A stretch of DNA of 64,000 bases from Pseudomonadota bacterium (GCA_030528565.1 JAUMYP010000010.1:1-64000); one strand, 5' to 3'. Counted from the first letter of the stretch, positions 53,641 through 63,860 are shown. Made by a program: numbers and translations. The notes: a model not told the origin generated them from the sequence alone.

Positions 53641-54559
53641 GAGCCAGACCTATCCCATCGGAATCCCGGGCACGCCCTGGGGGGCAGCAGAAAAACAGCA
53701 GTGGCGTGCCCGGCAAAAGCGCCAGCGCAGCTATGCCGGAGAAGTGGAAAGCGCCATCTGCGCATTGGCCGCTGATTTTGAGCTTGTCCAGTATGGTGAG
53801 CTTGATTACGGCAGCGATGGCCGCTTCCCGCTTTGGGGGCTGAAATCCCGCGACTGGCGTGCAGACCTGGATACGGCGCTGATTACCGGCGGCGTGCATG
53901 GCTATGAAACCAGTGGCGTGCATGGCGCACTGCTGTTTGCCCGCGCGCATGCGGCGCACTATGCCGGACGGATTAACCTCTTGATTGCCCCCTGCGTCAG
54001 CCCCTGGGCCTATGAGCGCATCCAGCGATGGAATGCCGATGCCATAGACCCGAATCGCTCGTTCTATCCGCAAAGCCCGGCGCAGGAGGCGGCGCTGTTG
54101 ATGGCCTGGGTGGCGCAGCAGCCGGGCAGGATGCGCCTGCATATCGACCTGCATGAAACCACTGACAGCGATGAAAGCGAATTCCGCCCGGCGCTGGCCG
54201 CGCGTGATGGCAAGCCATACGTGCCTGGCACCATCCCCGATGGTTTTTATCTGGTGGATGACTCAGGCCGACCGCAACCGGCATTCCAGCGCGCCATCAT
54301 CGAGTGCGTGGCGGGCGTGACCCATATCGCCCCGGCTGATGCGGACGGCACCATCATCGGCTCGCCAGTAGTGGCCGAGGGCGTGATTGAATACGACTGC
54401 AAGGGGCTGGGGCTTTGCGCGGGGCTGAGCGATGCCCCATACGTCACCACCACCGAGGTGTATCCGGACAGCCCCAGAGCCACGCCCGCGCAATGCAACC
54501 AGGCACAGGCAGCGGCGGTCTGCGCGGCGCTGGATTTTGTATTGGCCAATCTGCATTGA
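53639..54559 (+). CDS. M14-type zinc carboxypeptidase/aspartoacylase-like protein
   Basis: A 306-residue protein with the zinc-binding pattern of M14/AstE-ASPA enzymes: H-x2-E in GGVHGYETSGVHG (about residues 83-95), a later histidine in LHIDLHETTDSDESE and a catalytic glutamate in TTTEVYPDSP. Asn and Arg in DAIDPNRSFYP fit substrate-binding positions. There is no signal peptide, so it is likely cytoplasmic. Related proteins include succinylglutamate desuccinylase-like and M14 peptidase DUF-type enzymes; the substrate is not known. It follows a repeat-rich region and is not part of an obvious operon. Confidence 0.8.
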   Translation: MSQTYPIGIPGTPWGAAEKQQWRARQKRQRSYAGEVESAICALAADFELVQYGELDYGSDGRFPLWGLKSRDWRADLDTALITGGVHGYETSGVHGALLFARAHAAHYAGRINLLIAPCVSPWAYERIQRWNADAIDPNRSFYPQSPAQEAALLMAWVAQQPGRMRLHIDLHETTDSDESEFRPALAARDGKPYVPGTIPDGFYLVDDSGRPQPAFQRAIIECVAGVTHIAPADADGTIIGSPVVAEGVIEYDCKGLGLCAGLSDAPYVTTTEVYPDSPRATPAQCNQAQAAAVCAALDFVLANLH

Positions 54560-54600
54560 GCCAGGTGCCTGTCATGAAAAATGAGCCTTTGCCGAAGTTG

Positions 54601-54624
54601 TTAGAGCCTGTTCAAAGGCTCTTA
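54601..54624 (+). repeat. Repeat end upstream of the MFS gene
   Basis: TTAGAGCCTGTTCAAAGG followed by CTCTTA is a full outer end of the dispersed repeat family and also forms a small self-hairpin. With the inverted copy at 56058-56087 it brackets the MFS exporter gene. Confidence 0.65.
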
Positions 54625-54826
54625 CCGATTACCAGCAGGCCCTGCCATCCTGCGTGCAGTCGCAGGGGCTTTCGGTGGCGATTCAGGAAGGACTCTGCAA
54701 CTGGCTCTGCTTGCGCAACAGCGTAGCCTTCCCAGTCGCAGAGGGTAGTGCCTGAGGCACGCTGTATCGCATGGCGCCCAAGCGCAATGCCTCTATCATG
54801 TTGTGTTGTTTTTCTTGACGTGCTCC
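54625..54826. other. Intergenic region without a recognisable gene
   Basis: About 200 bases between the repeat end and the MFS gene. CAGTCGCAGGGG and CAGTCGCAGAGG are a short direct repeat within it. No coding or RNA gene is seen, and no clear promoter. Confidence 0.4.
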
Positions 54827-56035
54827 ATGTCCCGTTCCGTTTTTGCTGCCCGCCGTCTTGCGCCGATTCTGGGGTTACTTTCGATGCTGGGGCCGTTTTC
54901 CATCGACACCATATTCCCGGCGTTTCCCGATATTGGCGGGCAGTTCGGTGCCGACAAGCTGGCGATGCAGCAGACCATCAGCGTGTATCTGCTGGCCTAT
55001 GCCCTGATGAGCGTGGTGCATGGGCCGCTTTCCGATGCACTTGGGCGTCGGCGGGTGATCATCACCGGGCTGATAGTGTTTGCGCTGGCCTCCATTGGCT
55101 GTGCGCTGGCGACTTCGTTGCCGCTGCTGCTGGGTTTCCGTGTGCTGCAAGGGCTGTCTGCCGGGGTCGGCTTGATTGTCGGGCGGGCGGTAATCCGCGA
55201 TGTATTTGCAGGTGATGATGCGCAGCGGCTGATGAGCCAGGTGTCGGTGATTTTTGGCGTGGCACCGGCGATTGCGCCGATTGTTGGTGCGTGGCTGCTG
55301 GGCTGGTCGGACTGGAGGTGGATTTTCTGGTTTCTGGCGCTGTTTGCTGCGGGGCTGATTGCGCTGGTGCTGTGGCGCTTGCCGGAAACGTTGGCGTCCG
55401 AAGCCCGGCAACCGCTGAAGCCGGGACTCATGCTGCGCAGTTACTGGTCGATGCTGGGGAATATCGCTTTTGTGCGTCTGGCGCTGGCGGCCAGCCTGAA
55501 TTTCGCCGCGCTGTTCCTGTATATCTCCTCCGCCCCGGCACTGGTGATTGACCATCTGGAACTGGGGCAAGATGGCTTTGCCTGGTTCTTTGTACCGATG
55601 ATTGGCGGCATGATGCTGGGCGCGTTTGCTTCCGGGCGGCTGGCGGGCAGGCTAAGCGGTGTTACGCAAATCCGCATCGGTTTTGCCTGCTGTATCACTG
55701 CTGCCTGCATCAATCTGGCCTATCACACACAAGTGGATGCCCCCGCCGTGCTGCCCACGGTGTTGCCGGTAGCACTCAATTCATTCGGTATCGCACTGGT
55801 GTTTCCGATTCTCACCCTGGCGATCCTGGATATGTTTCCGGCCACCCGGGGGGCGGCCTCCTCAATGCAGGCCTTTATCAGCCTGCTGATAAATGCTGTG
55901 ATGGCCGGTCTGGTATCCCCCTGGCTGAGTCATGATCTGGCCTGGCTCTCTGCCGCTGCCGGGCTTTTGTCGCTGCTGGCCTGGGGTATCTGGCGCTGGG
56001 AACATTACCGGCGACTTGGACTTGCGCCTGTTTGA
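54827..56035 (+). CDS. Bcr/CflA-like MFS multidrug exporter
   Basis: A 402-residue 12-helix major facilitator of the drug:proton antiporter type with Bcr/CflA features. The N-terminal DTIFPAFPDI motif is on helix 1, motif A is GPLSDALGRRRVI between helices 2 and 3, and motif C-like glycines and prolines lie in GVAPAIAPIVGAWLLG on helix 5. The family exports chloramphenicol, bicyclomycin or other small compounds; the substrate here is unknown. The ATG at 54827 is preferred; an upstream TTG frame adds eight residues. The gene is bracketed by inverted ends of the dispersed repeat family (54601 and 56087). Confidence 0.9.
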   Translation: MSRSVFAARRLAPILGLLSMLGPFSIDTIFPAFPDIGGQFGADKLAMQQTISVYLLAYALMSVVHGPLSDALGRRRVIITGLIVFALASIGCALATSLPLLLGFRVLQGLSAGVGLIVGRAVIRDVFAGDDAQRLMSQVSVIFGVAPAIAPIVGAWLLGWSDWRWIFWFLALFAAGLIALVLWRLPETLASEARQPLKPGLMLRSYWSMLGNIAFVRLALAASLNFAALFLYISSAPALVIDHLELGQDGFAWFFVPMIGGMMLGAFASGRLAGRLSGVTQIRIGFACCITAACINLAYHTQVDAPAVLPTVLPVALNSFGIALVFPILTLAILDMFPATRGAASSMQAFISLLINAVMAGLVSPWLSHDLAWLSAAAGLLSLLAWGIWRWEHYRRLGLAPV

Positions 56036-56057
56036 AAGTGGCAGCTGCCAGATATTT

Positions 56058-56087
56058 TCGTTCTGAGAGACTTTGAGCAGGCTCTTA
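56058..56087 (-). repeat. Repeat end supplying the greB stop codon
   Basis: On the minus strand TAAGAGCCTGCTCAAAGTC then TCTCAGAACGA reads outward from greB; its TAA is the greB stop codon. It is an inverted partner of the end at 54601-54624. Confidence 0.7.
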
Positions 56088-56627
56088 CTGATTCAGCGGG
56101 TGTGCTGGGTTTGATTCTTGCTCCTGGAGAGCGTAATGCACATCCACAATCACAAAGCGAACCAGGCCACCGGGAAGTGCGGCTTCAAACTCATCATTAA
56201 TGCGCTTTTTCAGCATTGCCCGTGCCAGTGGCGAGTCAATGCTGATATGGCCGAGCTTGGCGTCGGTTTCATCCGGGCCGACGATGCGGTAACGCATGAC
56301 TTCGCCATCTGCCAGGTTCTCGAGTTCGACTTCTGCCCCAAAAAACACTCTCTCCGGGTCACTGGGCAGGGTATCGACGACTTTCAGTGCCGGAATGCGT
56401 TTGGACAGATAGCGGACGCGGCGGTCGATGCCGGCCAATTGCTTCTTGCGGTAGGTGTATTCGGCGTTCTCGCTGCGGTCGCCCTCGGCAGCGGCGGCGG
56501 CCAGTGCTTTCACCACTTCAGGGCGTTGCACGCGCCATAAATCATCCAGCTCGGCTTTCAGCCGGGCATGACCCTGTGCGGTAATCAGCTCGGTACTGCC
56601 TGGGGAAGGGGGACGCCAGCGGCTCAT
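56085..56627 (-). CDS. greB: Transcription elongation factor GreB
   Basis: GreB rescues backtracked RNA polymerase by stimulating transcript cleavage. The 180-residue protein has the N-terminal coiled-coil finger with two acidic residues ([30 protein letters not shown]). The YTYRKKQL sequence favours GreB over GreA. The C-terminal domain includes GAEVELENL and [13 protein letters not shown]. It is about 20 residues longer than E. coli GreB, with an N-terminal extension ([15 protein letters not shown]) and a longer end ([12 protein letters not shown]). Its stop is part of a dispersed repeat. Confidence 0.93.
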   Translation of the reverse strand: MSRWRPPSPGSTELITAQGHARLKAELDDLWRVQRPEVVKALAAAAAEGDRSENAEYTYRKKQLAGIDRRVRYLSKRIPALKVVDTLPSDPERVFFGAEVELENLADGEVMRYRIVGPDETDAKLGHISIDSPLARAMLKKRINDEFEAALPGGLVRFVIVDVHYALQEQESNPAHPLNQ

Positions 56628-56696
56628 GGGTCAATACAAAGCCGCCGGTGACATTGGCCACCGGCGGCAGGCTCAAACTTGAGTCAGGAAGCGGGA

Positions 56697-57146
56697 TTAG
56701 CCGCGCTTCAGGGTGTAGTTGAGTTCGGCGTTTTCGCTGCGGCTGCCATCGGCCGAAACCTGGGTCAGCGCATCGTTGCTGTCCACGGCATAGAAGGTTT
56801 CAGCTTCATTGGCGCCTTCCGGCGTCAGTGCCACGCGGCCTTCATTCAGCACCCACTTGCCGGCGCTCTTCTTCTGGCCGTCTTGCTCTTCCAGATAGTT
56901 TTCTTCCAGCGTATAGCTGCCATCGGCGTTCAGGGTGAGAACCGTTTCGATGCCCGGGCAGCTGGCGCAGGCCACAGTGCCTTTGAACTCGCCAGCGAGT
57001 GCTTGTTCGGCAGTGGGGGTGGCTTCTGCGGGTGCGGTTTCTTGCACAACAGGTTCAGCCGGTGCCGACGCCGGTGCATCAGCCTGGCTGCAAGCGGCCA
57101 GCGACAGGGTGGCGGCGATAGCAAGCGGCAGAGCGAGCTTTTTCAT
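56697..57146 (-). CDS. NlpE-like lipoprotein (N-terminal NlpE domain)
   Basis: A 149-residue lipoprotein with lipobox LAAC (cysteine 19), an Ala/Pro/Glu-rich linker, and an NlpE N-terminal beta domain. The domain shows the CxxC pair Cys60 and Cys63 (VACASCPGIETVLTLNADGSYTL) and a W-x-L repeat (GKWVLNEGRVALTPEG). In E. coli NlpE senses surface contact and copper and signals to Cpx; this shorter protein lacks the C-terminal OB domain. Copper or redox sensing at the envelope is inferred. It follows greB on the same strand at distance 69. Confidence 0.85.
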   Translation of the reverse strand: MKKLALPLAIAATLSLAACSQADAPASAPAEPVVQETAPAEATPTAEQALAGEFKGTVACASCPGIETVLTLNADGSYTLEENYLEEQDGQKKSAGKWVLNEGRVALTPEGANEAETFYAVDSNDALTQVSADGSRSENAELNYTLKRG

Positions 57147-57212
57147 TTCTATGTCCTTCTCAGGTTTATGGATGAAAGGGGCGAAAATTCTATCACGACA
57201 AAGACTGAATGT

Positions 57213-58775
57213 TCAGGAAACTCCGCCCGCCGGGACATAGTTCAGCGGTGCGCCGGGGCCAATCGGCAGACCCAGCCACATCCAAATCATGAACAGAACT
57301 GTCCAGCCAATCAGGAAGGCGATGGAATAGGGCAGCATCACTGCAATCACGGTGCCGATGCCGGCCTTGGGCTCATAGCGTTGCAGGAAGGCGATGATGA
57401 GGGCGAAGTAGCTCATCATCGGCGAGATGATATTGGTGACCGAGTCGCCAATGCGGTAGCCGACCTGGGTGAGTTCTGGCGAATAGCCCAGCAGCATGAA
57501 CATCGGCACGAATACCGGCGCCATCAGCGCCCATTTGGCCGAGGCCGAGCCCATGAACAGGTTGGCGGTGGCGGTGAGCACGATGAAGCCTGCAAACAGC
57601 ACGATGCCGGGCAGTTGTAGCTGGGTGAGCAAGGCAGCGCCTTTTACCGCAAAAATCAGGCCGAGCTGGGTCCAGTTGAAGAACGCCACAAATTGCGCGG
57701 CAAAGAAGGTCAGCACCAGATATACGCCCAGCGTGGACATGCTCTTGCCCATGCCATTGATGACATCGCTATCGTTGCGGATGGTGCCCGCACCGATGCC
57801 ATAGGCCACCCCGGCGACCAGGCCGTACAGGAAGATGACCGCGACGATGCCATCCAGGAAGGGCTTCAACGATTTGAGCAGGTCGGCCTCGCCTGCCAGG
57901 CGCAGGAAACCGTTGTCCGGCACCGTGCCCCACAGCAGAAGGCCGGTGAGGATGAGGCTGGCGATGCTGGCGAAGGTCAGGCCGCGCTTTTCGGCTGCAC
58001 TCATTTGTTCGATTTTGTCTTCTTGCTGGCCTTCAGTCACTGGCGCGTTGGGGAAGCGGGTGGCTACAAAGCGTTCGGTCACCCACCAGCCCAGTCCGGT
58101 GACGAGGAAGGTGGAGACAATCATGAAAAACCAGTTGGCGGCAGGGCTGACGGTATAGGCCGGGTCAACGATGCGCGCGGCTTCTTGCGAGAGGCCGGCC
58201 AGCAACGGGTCGATAGTGCCAAGCAGCAGGTTGGCCGAATAACCACCGGACACCCCGGCAAAAGCCGCCGCCATGCCGAGAATCGGGTGACGGCCCGCGG
58301 CCATGAACACCATCCCGGCCAGCGGCACCAGCAGCACATAGCCGATTTCGCTGGCCATGTTCGACATCACCCCGGCAAATACCATCACCGGGGTCAGCAA
58401 AAAGCGCGGCGCGGTTAGCACCAGCTTGCGCAGCGCCGCGCCAATCAGGCCGGAGTGCTCGGCCACGCCAATGCCAATCAGGGATACCAGCACGGTGCCG
58501 AGCGGCGCAAAGCTGGTGAAATTGGTGACCAGGCTGCTCAGGATGCGCTGCAAGCCTTCCACGCTCAGCAGGTTGACCGGGTTGATTTCCTGGCCGCTGG
58601 TCGGATGCTGCACCGACAGGTCAAATTGCGAGGCCACCCAGGACAGCAGCACCACGGTGAAGGCAAGGATGGCAAATAGCGTTGCCGGATGCGGCAGTGC
58701 ATTGCCGCCTTTTTCAACAATGGTCAAGAAACGGTCAATGGCAGATTTTTTGCCGGTCGTGGTTTGTGTTGTCAT
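57213..58775 (-). CDS. AbgT family transporter
   Basis: A 520-residue membrane protein of the AbgT family, whose members import p-aminobenzoyl-glutamate or export sulfonamides (MtrF type). Family sequences include [62 protein letters not shown] and [25 protein letters not shown], the last being the most conserved transport loop. Its ATG overlaps the stop of the HerA-like gene by one base (TAATG), so the two are probably cotranscribed, though a functional link is not obvious. Confidence 0.93.
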   Translation of the reverse strand: MTTQTTTGKKSAIDRFLTIVEKGGNALPHPATLFAILAFTVVLLSWVASQFDLSVQHPTSGQEINPVNLLSVEGLQRILSSLVTNFTSFAPLGTVLVSLIGIGVAEHSGLIGAALRKLVLTAPRFLLTPVMVFAGVMSNMASEIGYVLLVPLAGMVFMAAGRHPILGMAAAFAGVSGGYSANLLLGTIDPLLAGLSQEAARIVDPAYTVSPAANWFFMIVSTFLVTGLGWWVTERFVATRFPNAPVTEGQQEDKIEQMSAAEKRGLTFASIASLILTGLLLWGTVPDNGFLRLAGEADLLKSLKPFLDGIVAVIFLYGLVAGVAYGIGAGTIRNDSDVINGMGKSMSTLGVYLVLTFFAAQFVAFFNWTQLGLIFAVKGAALLTQLQLPGIVLFAGFIVLTATANLFMGSASAKWALMAPVFVPMFMLLGYSPELTQVGYRIGDSVTNIISPMMSYFALIIAFLQRYEPKAGIGTVIAVMLPYSIAFLIGWTVLFMIWMWLGLPIGPGAPLNYVPAGGVS

Positions 58776-60289
58776 TAGCGTTTGCCTCCAAACAAGCCGC
58801 CCAAAAGGCCGCGAAAAATTTGTTGCCCGACTTTGTTGCCGACCGTGCGGGCGGTTTGTTTTGCCATGGTTTCCAGCATGCCCTGTTTGCGGCCAGTGCC
58901 AAAAACGGCATCTTTGATGCTTTGCCCAAAGCCGCCTTGCTCGGCCTGGGGTTTGTTGCCTGCCGCTGCGGCAGGCGCGCTCTGCGCCTGCTGCGCCAGT
59001 TGCTCGGCTTTCTTGGCCAGCACTTCAAAGGCTGATTCGCGGTCCTGTGCCTGCTCATATTTCAGGCCGACCGGGCTTGCAGCGCGGATGCGCGCGCGCT
59101 CGGCATCGCTGATGGCAGCCAGACGACAGCCGGGCGGGGCGATGAGGACATGCTCCACCGGCATCGGCACACCCTTGTCTTGCAGTACGGATACCAGCGC
59201 CTCGCCGGTGCCCAGCTGCGAAATGGTTTCAGCGACCTTCAGCGCCGGGTTGGGCACAAAGGTTTCGGCTGCGGTTTTGACGGCCTTTTGGTCGCGCGGA
59301 GTGAAAGCGCGCAAGGCGTGCTGCACGCGGTTGCCAAGCTGGCCGAGGATGTTGTCCGGGATGTCATCGGGCAATTGCGAGCAGAAATACACGCCCACGC
59401 CCTTGGAGCGAATGATTCTGACCACTTGCTCCACACGCTGTTTGAGTGCAGGCGGGGCATCGCCAAACAGCAGATGCGCCTCGTCAAAAATGAATACCAG
59501 GCGCGGTTTTTCAGGGTCGCCCACTTCCGGCAGGCGCTCGAACAGCTCCGAGAGCAGCCACAGCAAAAAGCTCGAATACAGCCGCGGCTTCAAAACCAAC
59601 TGTTCGGCGGCCAGGATATTGATGATGCCGCGCCCGTCCAGATGCGTGCGCATCAGGTCGGTCAATTCCAGCGCCGGTTCGCCAAAGAACAGCTCGCCGC
59701 CCTCCTGCTCCAGCCGCAGCAGCGCGCGCTGGATGGCGCCGATGGACTGGCTGCTGACCAGTCCGTATTCGGTGGAAACCGTTTTGCGCTCCTCATTCAC
59801 CAGATTCAGCAGCGCACGCAGGTCTTTCAAGTCCAGCAGCAACAGGCCACGGTCATCGGCCAGCTTGAAGACGATATCCAGCACCCCGGACTGGGTATCG
59901 TTCAATTCCAGAATGCGTGATAGCAGCAGCGGCCCCATTTCACTGACCGTAGTGCGTACCGGGTGGCCCAGCTTGCCCCACAAATCCCAGAACACCACCG
60001 GGTTTTCCCGGTATGCAAAGCCTTCAAGGCCGATGTCCGCCACGCGCTGGTTGATGCGCGCATTGTCGCTGCCAACCATGGCAAGCCCGGCCACATCGCC
60101 CTTGACATCGGCCAGGAACACCGGCACGCCGATTTTGCTAAAGCCTTCGGCCAGGGTCATCAGCGTGACGGTCTTGCCGGTGCCGGTCGCGCCTGCAATC
60201 AGGCCGTGGCGGTTGCCGTATCGGGGGTTGAGGTGAATCAGGTCGCCATTGGCGCTGCTCACGGCCTTGCCCACAAGGATTGGGTTCAT
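58775..60289 (-). CDS. HerA-like ATPase (DUF853 family)
   Basis: A 504-residue DUF853 protein related to HerA/VirB4-type ATPases. Walker A is GATGTGKT (residues 33-40), Walker B is [14 protein letters not shown], and the family [42 protein letters not shown] and [18 protein letters not shown] segments are present. The C-terminal tail is Ala/Gln-rich and then glycine- and lysine-rich. Its cellular role is not established; relatives act in DNA translocation or toxin systems. The ATG at 60289 gives the conserved [18 protein letters not shown] start; the upstream frame is spurious. It is divergent from the transglycosylase gene. Confidence 0.9.
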   Translation of the reverse strand: MNPILVGKAVSSANGDLIHLNPRYGNRHGLIAGATGTGKTVTLMTLAEGFSKIGVPVFLADVKGDVAGLAMVGSDNARINQRVADIGLEGFAYRENPVVFWDLWGKLGHPVRTTVSEMGPLLLSRILELNDTQSGVLDIVFKLADDRGLLLLDLKDLRALLNLVNEERKTVSTEYGLVSSQSIGAIQRALLRLEQEGGELFFGEPALELTDLMRTHLDGRGIINILAAEQLVLKPRLYSSFLLWLLSELFERLPEVGDPEKPRLVFIFDEAHLLFGDAPPALKQRVEQVVRIIRSKGVGVYFCSQLPDDIPDNILGQLGNRVQHALRAFTPRDQKAVKTAAETFVPNPALKVAETISQLGTGEALVSVLQDKGVPMPVEHVLIAPPGCRLAAISDAERARIRAASPVGLKYEQAQDRESAFEVLAKKAEQLAQQAQSAPAAAAGNKPQAEQGGFGQSIKDAVFGTGRKQGMLETMAKQTARTVGNKVGQQIFRGLLGGLFGGKR

Positions 60290-60414
60290 ATGCTTTTGCT
60301 TTTCCAAAGACTGAACGGCGCAGATTTTATGCGGCAAGCGCCCATTGTGCGCCTTGTCTGCCGCGCCGGGCGCGGTTACCCTGCGGGGCTTCCTTGGCAT
60401 TGTGCAATAAAAAA

Positions 60415-61995
60415 ATGGCTTTGATACGGCAAAAAACAGCCCAACTTTCCCTTGCCTTGCTGACGGCGATGGCCTTGCTGGCACCGGCCCAGGGCAATGC
60501 CCAGCGCCTCTCGCGCGCCGTGCAGGGCATCCTTGAGCAAGCACAAAGCATTGAGGCGCGTTTTGTGCAGGCTGCCGATGCCCAGCAGCAGGATGCGGCA
60601 TTGACGGATATGGAAAAACTGATTGCCGAGTGCAGCAATGTGCGTGGCTGCCAGGTGCAGTCGCTGACCCCGGTGTATCGCCGCATGCTGCAACCCAAGG
60701 CGCAGGCCGAGGGCGTACAGGCCAATGATGATGCGCTGGATGAAGGCGATGAGGATGAAGACCCCATCAACTTCACCGGCGAAGCAGTACCGGATACCGC
60801 CGGTGCCGATGCCTTGCTGGATGAGCGCAACAAGCGTTTTGTACAGATGGTGCAGTTCAATCCTGCGGTACAGGAGGGCATTCGCCGCTGGCTGACCGAT
60901 ATGCGCCCGGCGCTGATGGAAAGCTATGTCAATTACCAGTACCTGCGCCCGCATATGGCGCCGGCCTTCCAGCGTGCCGGCCTGCCCGAGGCACTGCTGT
61001 TTGGCATCCTGGCCAAAGAGTCCAACGGCAAGGTGCATGTCAGCTCGCGCGCGGGCGCGGCAGGCCCGTTGCAGTTCATGCCGGCCACCGGCAAACGTTT
61101 TGGCCTGGGGCCGGACGGTACCGGCTTTGATACCCGCTTTGATGCGCGCATGTCGGCAGAAGCGGCAGCGGCCTATTTGCTGGAGCGTTATGCCCAGCTC
61201 AACAGCAATATCGAAATGTCGCTGGCTGCCTATAACGGCGGCGAAGGCCGTGCGCTGCGTATCTATAACCAAAGCGGCGGCCGCAGTTTCTGGGATATCA
61301 GCGTCTATAACCAGTTTCCGGGAGAAACCCGCGACTATGTGCCGATGGTGATTGCCGCTGCCTGGCTGTATCTGCATCCGTCCGAATATGGCCTGCGTTT
61401 CCCCCGCACCTGGGGCGCGGGGCGAGTGACGCAAATCCAGCTCAAGCGCGCGACCAGCATCAATGAGCTGACCATCTGCCTTGGCAATGCCCGCGGCAGC
61501 AATGGCTATCAGCGCGCACTGCGCAATCTCAATCCGCGCTACCGCAACAATAATGAGCCCATCCCTGAAGGTGCCACGCTGACCGTGACCCATACCATCG
61601 CCTCGCTCTACAACCGCTATTGCGTCACCGGCAAGCGTGCCGAAAACGCCCGCCAGTTGATGATGAGCAGTGTCAACGGCGCCCTGATCCGTGGCAGCGC
61701 CGCGCCGGTGGGTGAAGTGCATGTAGGCGAATTGACCCCGGCCAGCACTGCAACCGCCGCAGCGCCACCGCGTGCCAGCGCACCGGCGGCAAGCACAGCA
61801 GCGGCGCGCAACCGGGCGCAACAGCGTCAGCGCACCCCCCGCACGCATCGCGTGGCGCGCGGAGAAACCTTGAACGCCATCGCCCGCCGCTACAACTGCT
61901 CGATACAGCAACTGGCCTCGGCCAACAATATCCGCGCCCCGCGCTATGCCATCCAGCCCGGCCAGACCCTGCGCCTGACCGGCTGTAAAAAATGA
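60415..61995 (+). CDS. LysM-containing lytic transglycosylase (MltD-like)
   Basis: A peptidoglycan-cleaving enzyme of 526 residues with an N-terminal signal (ALLAPAQGNAQ). An acidic linker (about 105-130) is followed by an SLT domain with the catalytic glutamate at residue 202 (ILAKESNGKVHVSSRAGAAGPLQFMP) and the AAYNGGEGR motif. One LysM domain at the C-terminus (HRVARGETLNAIARRYNCSIQQLA) binds the wall. E. coli MltD has two LysM modules and a lipobox; this protein has one LysM and no clear lipobox, so MltD-like is safest. The ATG at 60415 starts the signal. Confidence 0.9.
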   Translation: MALIRQKTAQLSLALLTAMALLAPAQGNAQRLSRAVQGILEQAQSIEARFVQAADAQQQDAALTDMEKLIAECSNVRGCQVQSLTPVYRRMLQPKAQAEGVQANDDALDEGDEDEDPINFTGEAVPDTAGADALLDERNKRFVQMVQFNPAVQEGIRRWLTDMRPALMESYVNYQYLRPHMAPAFQRAGLPEALLFGILAKESNGKVHVSSRAGAAGPLQFMPATGKRFGLGPDGTGFDTRFDARMSAEAAAAYLLERYAQLNSNIEMSLAAYNGGEGRALRIYNQSGGRSFWDISVYNQFPGETRDYVPMVIAAAWLYLHPSEYGLRFPRTWGAGRVTQIQLKRATSINELTICLGNARGSNGYQRALRNLNPRYRNNNEPIPEGATLTVTHTIASLYNRYCVTGKRAENARQLMMSSVNGALIRGSAAPVGEVHVGELTPASTATAAAPPRASAPAASTAAARNRAQQRQRTPRTHRVARGETLNAIARRYNCSIQQLASANNIRAPRYAIQPGQTLRLTGCKK

Positions 61996-62032
61996 TGTTT
62001 CAAACAGCAGAAATGGATTCCTGAAAATGCTG

Positions 62033-62066
62033 CCCCCCAAGTTTGCTGACTTGGGGGGTAGTTTTT
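62033..62066 (+). terminator. Rho-independent terminator after the transglycosylase gene
   Basis: The 10-bp stem CCCCCCAAGT/ACTTGGGGGG with a 6-base loop is followed by TAGTTTTTGG. It sits between convergent genes. Confidence 0.88.
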
Positions 62067-62081
62067 GGGGCAGGAGGGCAG

Positions 62082-63512
62082 TTAGCCGCGCAGTACCAGC
62101 AGGCGTTCTTCGCTCATGTCGAGGATGGCCGAGCGCACGCCTTCGCGGCCAGTGCCGGAGGCTTTGACGCCGCCATAGGGCATGTTGTCGACGCGGAAGC
62201 TGGGTACATCGCCGATGATGACGCCGCCTACTTCCAGGCGGTCCCAGGCGCGTAGGCTGTGGTCGAGGCGGGCGGTGAACACGCCTGCTTGCAGGCCGTA
62301 ATCGCTGGCGTTGACGCGTGCCAGGGCATCGTCGAAATCTTCGAAGCACTCCAGCAGCATCACCGGGCCGAAGATTTCCTGCCGGTACAGGGGCAGATGC
62401 GTGGGCACGTTTTCCAGGAGCTGCGGCGGCAGCAGATTGCCGCGCCGGGCTTGACCATGGACAAGCACAGCGCCATGCCCAATGGCTTCGGCTATCTGGC
62501 CTTCAATACGTTCGGCGCTGGCCTGGTCAATCAGCGGGCCGATAAACGTGTTTTCTTCATGCGGGTTGCCGACAACAAGCTGCCCAAGGCGGGCTTTGAG
62601 CAAGGATTTCAGCGCCGGGTAGTGGCTTTGGTGAATCAGCACGCGCTGTACGCTGATGCAGCTTTGTCCGCTTTGGTAACAGCCGCCGAACACCAGCCGT
62701 TCGGCGATATGTTCGAGCGCGGCGCCGGGTTCGGCATCCACGATACAGGCGGCATTGCCGCCCAGCTCCAGGGTGACTTTCTTGCGTCCGGCGCGGGCCT
62801 TGAGCTGCCAGCCAATCGGCCCGCCGGTGAAGGAGAACAGCGCGATGCGAGGATCTTCCACCAGTGGCGCGGCATCCATATCGTGGCAGGGCAGGATGGA
62901 GAAGGCACCCGGCGGCAGTCCGGTTTCGGCCAGAATCTCGGCAATGACGAGCGCGCCCAGCGGGGTTTTGCCCGATGGCTTCAAAATGAACGGGCAGCCT
63001 GCGGCAATCGCCGGCGCCACTTTGTGTGCGACCAGATTCAGCGGGAAATTGAACGGGGTGATGAAGCTGCACAGCCCCACTGGTACGTAGCGGGTAAAGC
63101 CCCGGTAGCCGCGGCTGCGTGGCGAGACTGCCAGCTCCAGGGTGTGCCCGTTGATGCGGGTGGCTTCTTCGGCAGCGATGCGGAAGGTATCGGCAAGTCT
63201 TGTGACTTCGCCACGGGCATCGCCAATGGGTTTGCCCGCTTCGATACACAGCAGCTTGGCCAGTTCTTCATGACGTTCTTCAAAACGGCGCAGACAATGC
63301 AGCAGCACATCGCGGCGGGCATCGGCGGGCAGCTCGGCCATGCTTGAGCGCGCGGCCACTCCCGCGGCAATCGCGCGCTCGATGATGGCCGCATCGGCCA
63401 GGCTGGTTTGTGTGACGATATCGCCGCTGTATTTGTCAGCCACATCCAGCCGCGCAGCGGTGGTATGCGGGCGGTTGGCAAGATAAAGCGGATAGTGGGG
63501 TGCAAGGGGCAT
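62082..63512 (-). CDS. NAD(P)-dependent aldehyde dehydrogenase
   Basis: A 476-residue aldehyde dehydrogenase. Conserved positions are the catalytic cysteine in GQSCISVQR, the general-base glutamate in VTLELGGNAA, asparagine in ITPFNFPLNLVAHKVAPA and the cofactor-site lysine in ILKPSGKTPLGAL. The C-terminal QEIFGPVMLLE and MPYGGVKASGTGREG complete the fold. Sequence style (short N-terminus, PYGGVKASGTGREG end) is near the succinate-semialdehyde or lactaldehyde/phosphonoacetaldehyde groups, but the substrate is not predictable. It is 15 bases downstream of the SMR gene, so xseA-SMR-ALDH may be one transcript. Confidence 0.92.
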   Translation of the reverse strand: MPLAPHYPLYLANRPHTTAARLDVADKYSGDIVTQTSLADAAIIERAIAAGVAARSSMAELPADARRDVLLHCLRRFEERHEELAKLLCIEAGKPIGDARGEVTRLADTFRIAAEEATRINGHTLELAVSPRSRGYRGFTRYVPVGLCSFITPFNFPLNLVAHKVAPAIAAGCPFILKPSGKTPLGALVIAEILAETGLPPGAFSILPCHDMDAAPLVEDPRIALFSFTGGPIGWQLKARAGRKKVTLELGGNAACIVDAEPGAALEHIAERLVFGGCYQSGQSCISVQRVLIHQSHYPALKSLLKARLGQLVVGNPHEENTFIGPLIDQASAERIEGQIAEAIGHGAVLVHGQARRGNLLPPQLLENVPTHLPLYRQEIFGPVMLLECFEDFDDALARVNASDYGLQAGVFTARLDHSLRAWDRLEVGGVIIGDVPSFRVDNMPYGGVKASGTGREGVRSAILDMSEERLLVLRG

Positions 63513-63527
63513 CAGGTGTTTTCCGGC

Positions 63528-63860
63528 TTAGTGGGCGCTGCTCTTGGACAGCAGGTTCAGTATCAATACCCCTGCCAGGATGAAAGCGATGCCGATATAA
63601 CCCCAGGCATCGAGCTTTTGCCCGTAAAAATACCAGGCGGCAATGCTGACCAGGACGATGCCAAGCCCCGACCAGACGGCGTAGGCAATCCCCACTGGCA
63701 GGGATTTGAGTGTGAGCGAAAGAAAATAAAACGCCAGCGCATAGCCGATGACCACGATGCCCGAAGGTAGCGGGCGGGAGAAGCCTTCGCTGGCTTTGAG
63801 CGCGGAAGTGGCGATGACTTCGGCAATGATGGCGATGACGAGAAACAGCCAGGTTTTCAT
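63528..63860 (-). CDS. Small multidrug resistance (SMR/EmrE-like) exporter
   Basis: A 110-residue, four-helix SMR protein. The essential proton- and drug-binding glutamate is Glu14 ([17 protein letters not shown]), followed by [28 protein letters not shown], the EmrE/QacE signature, and [23 protein letters not shown]. These match drug-exporting members (EmrE/QacE) rather than the guanidinium exporter Gdx type, so export of quaternary ammonium compounds is likely. The start overlaps the stop of xseA by 4 bases (ATGA). Confidence 0.93.
   Translation of the reverse strand: MKTWLFLVIAIIAEVIATSALKASEGFSRPLPSGIVVIGYALAFYFLSLTLKSLPVGIAYAVWSGLGIVLVSIAAWYFYGQKLDAWGYIGIAFILAGVLILNLLSKSSAH

Noticed and set aside
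53297..53642. Two overlapping frames of about 100 codons after the S9 peptidase
   Set aside because: Translation of a known type of intergenic repeat (KRKWAKK ... RPATRAT); no independent coding evidence.
57213..60289. Possible defence function of the HerA-like ATPase gene
   Set aside because: No nuclease, SIR2 or other defence partner is adjacent; the neighbour is an AbgT transporter and the family (DUF853) is widespread.
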